Source: Pyrus communis
Taxonomy: Eukaryota > Streptophyta > Magnoliopsida > Rosales > Rosaceae
Assembly (NCBI RefSeq): GCF_963583255.1
Contig: NC_084803.1
Coordinates: 28,370,428-28,434,427 of the forward strand
Direction of reading: 5' to 3'
DNA: 64,000 nucleotides
In this document: positions 56,201 to 64,000 of the stretch, piece by piece
Layout: each line of letters begins with the position of its first letter
Position numbering within the stretch: the first letter of the stretch is position 1
Translations under genes and position numbers: made by a program
Notes under the pieces: model-generated
What the model was told of the DNA's origin: nothing
Database searches by the model: none
Seen by the model: the letters and a program-made list of their open reading frames with translations, nothing else

Positions 56201-57707
56201 TTTGGATCAACTAGAATGGAGTGGTGCCATCCACCCTTCATCAATGCTTAAAGTTCTACCTAGAATGAGTAAAGGTGATACAAGGTGACACCAAGCCATT
56301 CACCAAAGCTGAATCACACTTCGCGAATGCCAAGTTCTACATGGATGCAGACATGGTACCCGAAGCTTTTCCAAAGAAGATCAAATCCACAAGCAAAGTC
56401 GTACCTAAAAAGCAATACTGGCAAGTCGTGCCCAAGAAGCAAGAAAGGGAAGCCGTGCCATCTTCAAACAAAGATGATGATGAGCTTGCCAAGTCTAAAA
56501 GAATCAAAGGGAGTGTGATGCCCTCAAAAGGACCAAACACACCCATCTTCTGATACATCCCAATGTCAAGAAGAAAGAATTGGCAATCCCCATTCGAAAT
56601 TGGAATAAGCAAAGTCGACTCATAACTGCACAAGGACGATGTAAAATTACTCAAGATAATGCAGTTTTACCTCTGACATAGCTAGGCAACGCTAAAATTT
56701 CAAAATCACCACAAGGTTTCGTAAAACACCTGCCAAAGGCAGCAGAACCAAGCTCTCTTCCAACCAAGAGGACCGAACAAGGTTTCGACACAAACGCCTA
56801 CAAACTCATGTCAAAGGTTGGGTATGATTTCGCCTCTTCTTCAAATCTTTGAAAGAAGAATGCAAACACCGTCAACGAAAAAGAACGTGACCTTATAGAG
56901 ACTCAAAAGAAGTTGAAGAAGCATGGTTATAGAGTTGACAACAACAAAGCTGGACTTGGTTTCACACAAAATACACCCATGAAGATTTTAAGCAAAGCAA
57001 AAAATGTCAGCGCTCAACACATCAGCATGATCATTGAACAAGATCAAGAAAGCCTAAACCTGCCCCTCGAACATCAGTCTTCGATAGGTTGAATCGTTCA
57101 AAACCCAGAATTTTGGCATTTGCTCGCATTGGTGGTCAAGACCGAACCTTCGTCTTCAAGAGGCTTAACACACCAACATCTAAAAGCTTTGTTTTCGAAA
57201 GGTTGTCAAAACCTAAGAAACAAAGCAACACGGCTAGCTCTCATCCGCGATGGTTAGCTTTGGAAAGACTTGAAGAAACCAAGAAGCCTTCTAGAAAGAG
57301 GAAGACAATGCCAAAGAAAGAAAAACTCGACGGTCTAGCAAAAAAAGACGACATTCGAAGCTCGATTCTTTCAAGGATGAAGCACCTAGCAACCTTGGAG
57401 GTTGACAAATAAGCATAGTTGAAGGTAAAGAGGTGCACCATCATCTATACTGGCCAATCTTCACACCAACAAGCCCAAGATGACGGCACTGAAGAGGAGG
57501 TCCAAGACATCTTCCACATCACAATCCAATAAGACAAAGAAGACGAAATCCTCGAGGAAGACGTCATTACTGCGTCACCACAGCTCAAAGATGTGGGGCA
57601 AGCCACGGTTGATGATCTCAAAGAGCTTAACTTAGGCACAAGCAACGAATCGAAGTCTATCTTCGTAAGTGTACTACTAAGTGCAGACGAGATCGAGAAG
57701 TACTATT
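56201..57707 (+). pseudogene. Element C linker between protease and RT
   Basis: It contains GDTKPFTKAESHFANAKFYM from about 56282 and the Pro/Lys-rich FERL repeats (FVFKRLNTPTSKSFVFERL from about 57149), both usual in Tat polyproteins. It ends near SADEIEKYY (57680-57705), the sequence that normally precedes RT. About 100 residues of RT N-terminus are then missing on the far side of element D, so that insertion was accompanied by a deletion, or a deletion occurred there later. Confidence 0.65.
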
Positions 57708-58310
57708 AATTCCTCGATGGTTGAACTGGGGAGTTCGCCTTGGTCTCGAAACTGTCCTACGAACTCCGCGATCTGCCCAATTTGCTTTTCCAAGTGGTCC
57801 AACCTTTTGTCTTGATTTTCCCTCTCTTTGTTTTGAGTTTGGATTCCCTGCGTCAAAGTAGTAAGTAATTGAAAAATCGTATCATTATCATTTGAATTAC
57901 CTACATTACTTTGGGCAGGTTGTGGTGGCTGCATAGGCGTTGAATAGAACTCCTCATATGGCTACCAATATCCTTCTTGTTGAGCCTCATTGTCTTGATT
58001 TTGTGAGCCCTGCACCAAACAAATTAATTCATTAAGCTTTTGATTATAATCTATTGACGAACTTGAGTTTGATTGGGCATATTGAATATGAGGTGGCTGC
58101 CAATATCCTTCTTGTTGAACATTTTGAGGTTCCCACCACATAGAAGTTGAATGATCAGTCCACTCCGAATTGTAAGTATTGGAAAACACGTTATTCCTTG
58201 ATTGAAGATCAAATGTACCAACGCTTTGCATTTGGGACCTTTCCATGAGCTGTGACAAAAGAGAAGCATTATCAAGTGCCATGTTGTGCTTCTCTAGGAC
58301 AAAACACAAA
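57708..58310 (-). pseudogene. Element D gag remnant
   Basis: On the minus strand the first part (MALDNASLLSQLMERSQMQS) leads straight into the Gln/Tyr-rich linker (SNTYNSEWTDHS, twice QQEGYW) and then into QIGQIAEFVGQFRDQGELPS, homologous to residues 462-482 of element 2. The capsid domain and zinc knuckle are missing. Stops lie near 57960. It may have descended from a non-autonomous, gag-deleted element, or have been deleted after insertion. Confidence 0.75.
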
Positions 58311-58403
58311 TCAAAAACTAAAACTAAAATACATAACAGAAACTAAAACTAAAACTAATAAGAAAACGAAAATAACAATCCAAAGGATTAGCAAAGTTGC
58401 TAA

Positions 58404-58421
58404 TCCCCGGCAACGGCGCCA
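58404..58421 (-). promoter_or_regulatory. Primer binding site, tRNA-Asp, element D
   Basis: The 18 bases are identical to those of elements 2 and 3, 5 bases from the LTR. Confidence 0.92.
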
Positions 58422-58426
58422 AAATT

Positions 58427-61088
58427 TGATGCGAGATTTATACGCACACAAATTAAACCCTCTTTTTGTCAATTGTAGTATAAGTATAAGTAGGGATCGT
58501 TCTGGACCGGGGATTAGGAGGGATTGTTAATCACTTGGAATTGACTCAAAAACGTAAAAACACAATATAAAACACTATACTAGACTCAAAGAATGCAAAA
58601 CTAAACTTTAAAACACTAAAACAAACCAAAAGACTCAAACATCACCCAAAACACTCAAAACTGCCTTAAAAACACTTTCTGGGCAGTTTTGAGCACTTTT
58701 GGTGAATTTGGACGAAATTGGGAAATAAATTTAATCAAAACTCTTAAAAACACAAACTAAGATACTTTCTAACTAAATTGGACAATAAAGTAAAGGGGGA
58801 TTGAGTTTTGATGAATTTAAAACTAAAACAGAAACTTGGAAACAAAACAGATTGTACAAACGAAATTGATGGAATAGAATGATGAAAAACTAGTTAGAGG
58901 GTTCCTTATCCACACATGAACATAAGCATATAATTTGACTCCCAGTTATGACTTCAACAAATGATGAATGACAATGCTCCAAGTTAATTAGGTCCGCTTA
59001 AATTAACTTTCAGATTTCCCTAGATTCATTGGATTGAATGGGATACGCATTACAACCAAATTATTCCTAATCAAAGTCCCTAACATGGAATACGCATGAT
59101 AGAGACATTCAACAAAGATCATTAAGTTCAACGGAAATCATAAACATCGACTAGGCATTCATAACTATGGAATACGCATGTTAATCCAGCCTAGGGTTTA
59201 CTAAACACAATCGTGACTAGCGATTTTTACTACTCATGAATATAAGTTCATAACGATTAGGTGAAATTCCCTTATATCCTAGCATCAAGTTTAGGCATGC
59301 AAATTAAGTGTCGACCCTCAACCCACATACATAAACAAGTTCTTAATCAAAACAGAAAAGTAAACCACATCTAAAGTTCATGAATTCATAACTGGAGTAA
59401 ATCAAATCATAACCAACATATGTCCATGGCTTCAAATTCACCTCTAACTAAAATGAAATTAGTTCCACATGTTTAACATAATTGAATAACAAGTTAAATT
59501 AAACATGAAAACAGAAACAAGAAAAGAAAGAACAAATTGATGGAATTGAATGGATGGAAAGTTAGCTACGGGGTTCATCTCCACATATGTTATACTTGCA
59601 TAATAAAACGATTTCCAATTGCGTTTCAACAAACCATTAATTCTCAATGCTCCAAGTTAATTAGATCCGCTTAAATTAACTTTCAAATCTTCCTAACGTT
59701 ATTGAATTGGATGATTGCATACGACAACCCAAAACATTCCCCACAAGTCCCCTACATGATTGCATAATAGAGATACAAGCAAGAATCATTACGCTCTATG
59801 AAAATTATAAGTGTTGACGAGGCATTCGTTACTATGGAATACGCATGAAACTTATGCCAAGAATTCGTTTAACGCGATTGTTTATAAGCAACCTCCACTA
59901 CTTATGAATATAAGTTCGTAACTATTAGGTGAAACTCACTTATATTCTAGCGTCATATTCATGCATGAAAATTAAGTGTGCACTCTTAATAAACATACAT
60001 AAATAAGTTATCAATCAAACAGTTAAACGAATTGAATCCACAACTTATGAAATGCAATTAGAAGTAATCAAATCAAAATGCAAGCATAAACATATATTTC
60101 GAATTTCCTCATAACTTTGAAATCAAAGAAACACCTAAACATTCCAACAACTCAAACTTGAATTGTATGAACGTTTAGGCACTCTTCTCTTCCATTCCTC
60201 ATACGTACAAAACAAAGAGTATTGAAATTAAACATCGAAATCAAAGAAACACCTAAACATTCCAACAACTCAAACTTGAATTGTATGAACGTTTAGGCCC
60301 TCTTATCTTCCTCTTCGTTGTAGCACAAGGTCTAAGGATAGTTTGATGGTGTGAATGGTTTGGGGAGTGGTGAAAATGGAAGGATGGTGTTTGGATTGTA
60401 AGGGAGAGCACGGCAAGGGTGGTTTGATGTCTACATTCTGAAATGGAAGAGTGAATGAATGAAATGTGTATGAATGAGAATATGAATGAATTGAGGTGTG
60501 TATGGTTTTTATAGGGAGATGAATGGATGGGAGAGGGAACATGACAGCTAGGTTTGGATGGGAGAGGGAACATGACAGCTAGGTTAAGTGAATGCATGTG
60601 CAAAACAGCTGGGATGAATGCATGTGGATGTTTGGTGGCTGAAATGATGAAGTGGGAAGTGCATGTGCTGAAATGATAAAGGGGGAAGTGCATGTGGGTT
60701 GGAAATATAAAAGGGGAATGCATGTGGCTGCAAGGTGTGGTGAATGATGATGAATGCATGTGGATTAAAGAGTGAATGGTGGCTGCAAAGTGAATGAATA
60801 ACGAAATGGGAAAGCATGTGCAAGGTTTTGGGGTGAATGATTGAATGTGCATGTGGCTGCAATGGATTAGGAATCCTTCAATTTCGTCCATTCCTTTTGC
60901 TCCAAACATAAGCTATCCATTCCAAGTCCAATTTTGCTCCAAAATGCTTAAAAATGCATCTTTTTGCTTCCTTAGCCATATGAACCTAAAAACACACGAA
61001 AATGGCTTAAAGTACTAAAACAACTATGAATTAACAATATAAATGCACGAAAACAAGCTAAGTAAGTCGCCTAAATATGCTCCTATCA
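58427..61088 (-). mobile_element. Element D 5' LTR, mosaic
   Basis: It runs from TGATGCGAG to CTCCTATCA, 2662 bp. 58427-58850 and 59540 onward resemble the solo LTR, but 58860-59520 is an extra homologous block of another LTR type. The motif region therefore occurs twice: ATGGGATACGCAT/ATGGAATACGCAT at 59038, 59085 and 59167, and ATGATTGCAT at 59711 and 59756 with ATGGAATACGCAT at 59834. The TATA box is at 60505-60514. A 30-bp GGATGGGAGAGGGAACATGA-type unit is duplicated near 60527-60585. Confidence 0.88.
60505..60514 (-). promoter_or_regulatory. TATA box in element D LTR
   Basis: GTTTTTATAG on the plus strand, CTATAAAAAC on the minus strand, as in the solo LTR. Confidence 0.65.
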
Positions 61089-62112
61089 CTCATCTGGATA
61101 CAATCAAATCCGCATGGCTCTCGAAGACGAGGAATTAATAGCCTTCTATACTCCAAAAGGTATCTACTACTACAAGGTAATGGCCTTTGGTCTGAAGAAC
61201 GATGAAGCTACATATAAACGCGCAATGTAGGAAATCTTCAATGACATGCTACACAAAAACATAGAATGTTACGTAGACGATGTAGTTGTCAAGACCAAGA
61301 AGAGATTCGATGACTTGAAGGACTTACGAATGATGTTTGACAAACTACGGCACTACAACCTTAAAATGAACCTGTTCCTCGGCTTCATTGTCATGCACTG
61401 TAACATTGAAGTAGGCCAATAAAAGATCAGGACCATCCAAAGCATACCAGAACCAAGGAACTTACACGAGCTGAAAAGTCTACAAGGGCGGCTAACCTTC
61501 ATTAGGCACTTCATATCTAACCTTGTTGGATGCTGTCAACCCTTCAATCAACTTATGAAGAAAGATGATCCATTCATATGGGATGACGCCTGTCGTAATT
61601 CCTTCGAAAACATAAAAAGTTACCTAGCAAACCCACTTGTCTTAGGAGCATCCATGCCTGGAAGGCCGCTCATCCTATACATTATCGCACAAGAGGGTTC
61701 CATTGGAGCACTCTTGGCATAAGAAAGTGAAGACCAAAAGGAAATAGCACTCTATTACCTAAGTAGAACTTTCACTGGTGCCGAACTCAACTACTTACCA
61801 ATCGAGAAGATGTGCTTTGCCCTAGTCTTCGTCGCCTAAAAGCTAAGACACTACATACATGCTTACACCATCCACTTGGCTGTTAAAGCTAACCCAATCA
61901 AGTACGTTATGTACAAACCCGTTTTAACAGGATGAATAGCTAAATGGGCGTTACTTCTCAATCAATATGAGATCATCTACATCCCAACTAAAGTCGTCAA
62001 GGGACAAGCCCAAGCAGATTTCCTTACCGACCATCAAATCCCAGCCGATTGGAAAATCTCAGATGACTTGCCTAATGAGAAGGTGTTCTACATCAACATC
62101 TTCCCGACATAG
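61089..62112 (+). pseudogene. Element C RT and first RNase H
   Basis: The text begins SGYNQIRMALEDEELIAF and includes FGLKNDEATYKRAM, the RT catalytic YVDD (61270-61281), and RNase H text (SIGALLA, YYLSRTFTGAELNYLPIEK, then LFCALVF-like). Stops appear near 61230, 61421, 61721, 61838 and 61935. The first RNase H is the ordinary Ty3 type, and a second follows. Confidence 0.85.
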
Positions 62113-62560
62113 ACAATGTTATTCGACGAATCTGCACGAATAGATAGAGTGAGGGCAGGAGTAGTATTCATGTCGCCACAAAGACAAGTACTACCCTATT
62201 CCTTCCGACTAAGCAAGCTATGCTCCAACAACATCACTGAGTACCAAGCACTGATCATTGGACTACAAATGGCGATCGACATGGAATCGCAATGCTAGAA
62301 GTGTATGGCGACTCCAAGCTCATAATCAATCAACTCTTGACTGAATATGAAGTGAAGAAAGATGATCTCGTCCCATACTTTTGGCTAGCAACTTAACTAC
62401 TACAAAAGTTCGAGGTCGTGATGCTAGAACATGTGCCAAGAAGAGAAAATCAAATGGCAGACGCTCTCGCTAACCTAGTCTCAAGTATGGCGCTAGGAGA
62501 AGATGAAGTTGTAGACGTGCTAGTTTGCCAAAGATAGGTGATCCTGCATGTTACTAAAAT
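62113..62560 (+). pseudogene. Element C second (archaeal-type) RNase H
   Basis: MLFDESARIDRVRAGVVF at 62116, then NITEYQALIIGLQMAIDM, and after a stop at 62296 EHVPRRENQMADALANLVSS near 62430, are the Asp-, Glu- and Asp-bearing blocks of the additional RNase H that distinguishes Tat elements. The initial Asp of the usual F-D-G-S motif is kept as FDES. It is broken by stops. Confidence 0.8.
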
Positions 62561-63856
62561 GCTACTGGATGATGCAAACGTCATTTCAGTACTTCTAGTC
62601 GACATTGAAGAATGAAGACAACCATTGATTGACTACTTAGAGCATGTAAAGCTTCTAGACGATCCTAGACATCGCTCTGAAGTACATCGACGAGCACCTT
62701 GCTTCCTCTACTACAAAGGAACACTCTACCAACACTTTTTTGAATGAGTACTTCCAAGATGCCCAGGTGAGGAAAAAAACAATCAAGCCATGGAAGAAGC
62801 ATACCCAAGCGTATGTGGGGCGCATCAGTCTGGACCAAAGCTACATTTCCAGCTTAAAAGAATGCATTATTACTAGCCAAGTATAGTAAGGGACTGCCTG
62901 GAATATGCAAAAAGTGCCAAGCCTGCCAGTTCCATAACAACTTCATACATCAATCACCTAAGCCATTACACCTTATGGTTGCTTTATGGCCATTTCATGC
63001 ATAGGGATTGGACGTCGTATGATCAATTACACCAAAATCATCTGCAGGAGAAGCCTACATCCTAGCCGCAATGGATTACTTCTCCAAGTGGGTTGAAGTC
63101 GTACCCCTAATAGAAGTCAAGAAGGAAACTGTCATCCATTTCATCCAAAAGCATATCATCCATCGATATGGTATGCCTCGCTACATCATCACCGACAATG
63201 AAAAATAGTTCTCCAACCAATTAATGGACGAGCTCTGCGAGAAATACAAATTCAAGCAGCATAAGTCTTTCATGTATCATGTTTCGGCCAAAGGTTTTGG
63301 GGAAGCATTCAACAAAACGATGTGCAACTTCTTGAAGAAGGTGATCAACCGAACAAAGAGAGATTGGTACGAAAGAATAAGTGAAGCACTTAGGCATATA
63401 CGACGTCACATAAGACTCCTACCTAAGCTACGCCTTATTCTCTAGTATATGGCGTGGAAGTTGTTCTGCCACTCAAAAGTTAAATCTCTTCATTAAGGAT
63501 GGCTATACAAGAAGGCTTGACTAAAAAGGAAAATGTAAAGCTACGACTTCAAGAGTTGGAAACACTCGACGAAAGGAGGCTCGAAGCTCAGTAACATTTG
63601 GAATGCTACGAGCACGGCTATCCAAGGCATTCAACCGGAAGGTCCGCCCAAGGTCTTTCCAAACTGGAAATCTCGTCTTGGCATTATGAAGGCCTATCAT
63701 CACAATTCACAAAACAAAAAGCAAGTTCACATCAAAATGGGATGCACCTTACGTAATACAAGATGTCTACACCAACGGTGCTTACTTAATCATGGCAGAA
63801 GACGGCTTAAAGATTAGCTCCATCAACGGCAGGTTCTTAAAGCGCTATTACCTCTA
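62561..63856 (+). pseudogene. Element C integrase remnant
   Basis: The recognisable core is MDYFSKWVEVVPLIEVKKE near 63070, HRYGMPRYIITDNEK with the second catalytic Asp near 63190, and GEAFNKTMCNFLKKV with the catalytic Glu near 63300. The zinc finger is decayed (about 62820-62950). The tail has text like the WDGPYVV and GRFLKRYY blocks near 63740-63856, in shifted frames. Several stops exclude function. Confidence 0.8.
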
Positions 63857-64000
63857 AACCAAACTCAATGCTCCTCGCCTGTATAAGCCTAAACTGCACA
63901 CGGCACAAAGCTCCTCGCCTGCATAAGCCTAAACTACACGGCACAATGCTCCTTGTTTGCACAAGCTTAAAAGGCGACACTTAATGCTCCTTGTTTGCAC
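63857..64000. repeat. Element C 3' tandem repeats
   Basis: Directly after the pol end, units of about 45 bp with GCTCCTCGCCTGYATAAGCC and TACACGGCACAA recur; later units read GCTCCTTGTTTGCAC. The array runs out of the window. Tandem repeats at this place are common in Tat elements. Confidence 0.75.

Larger units (their letters stand above)
57708..61088 (-). mobile_element. Element D: truncated Athila-like element
   Basis: On the minus strand it has a 5' LTR (61088-58427), a tRNA-Asp primer site and a short gag remnant that stops at about 57708, where it meets element C. Protease, pol, PPT and the 3' LTR are gone. No target duplication can be paired because the left end is lost. Confidence 0.88.

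Noticed and set aside
1..64000. Host gene, CRISPR array or bacterial mobile element
   Set aside because: Nearly all of the window is explained by LTR retrotransposons. No spaced identical repeats of CRISPR type and no host exon structure were seen.

Overview
The window is plant nuclear DNA made almost entirely of nested LTR retrotransposons; I found no host protein-coding gene, tRNA gene or CRISPR array. It looks like a eudicot. A 5S-bearing Cassandra-type LTR and the Athila, Tat and Angela-like lineages fit a woody eudicot, perhaps Rosaceae, but that family guess is weak.

Region by region. (1) 1-4443, 28939-29030 and 44320-45145 are parts of one old minus-strand Athila-like Ty3 element (A), inserted into a Cassandra LTR whose 3' half, with 5S rRNA-derived sequence, survives at 45146-45331. 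(2) A's right LTR was hit by a Ty1/copia element E (+ strand, Angela/BARE-like, 4444-28933, 5-bp duplication GTATG). (3) E's 3' LTR was hit by a young complete Athila-like element 2 (- strand, 13612-28142) with an intact 1840-codon gag-pol and LTRs that differ at about three bases by eye. Its left border carries an inverted 2-kb patch of its own gag-pol (11559-13611). (4) A's right LTR was also hit by element 3 (- strand, 29031-44319, duplication GCAGA), a sibling of element 2 with near-identical LTRs and one nonsense codon in pol. (5) 45538-54455 is an old plus-strand Athila-like element B, left-truncated, lacking the integrase core, with a solo LTR in its reverse transcriptase (47038-49585, duplication GTAAT). 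(6) 54456-57707 and 61089-64000 are a decayed plus-strand Tat-lineage element C (gag, protease, RT, two RNase H domains, integrase, 3' tandem repeats), split by a truncated minus-strand Athila-like element D (57708-61088).

How the parts work together. Elements 2 and 3 have the normal cycle machinery: an LTR promoter with a TATA box, a tRNA-Asp primer site, one gag-protease-RT-RNase H-integrase reading frame, and a polypurine tract at the 3' LTR. Both also carry, opposite to gag-pol and between pol and the 3' LTR, a compact plus-strand transcription unit: repeated enhancer-like DNA with G-boxes, a TATA-like box, a 220-225 codon coiled-coil, Pro/Ser-tailed protein, and AATAAA. The two copies differ mainly at synonymous sites. 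This is the strongest candidate for a little-described system here.

Other unexplained patterns are an ATG-core-CAT motif repeated three or four times per LTR whose core is shared within an LTR but differs between lineages, dense TGCATG arrays in U3, and PPT-like tracts spaced about 800 bp apart in the 3' region. Statements about identity are hand comparisons, not alignments.
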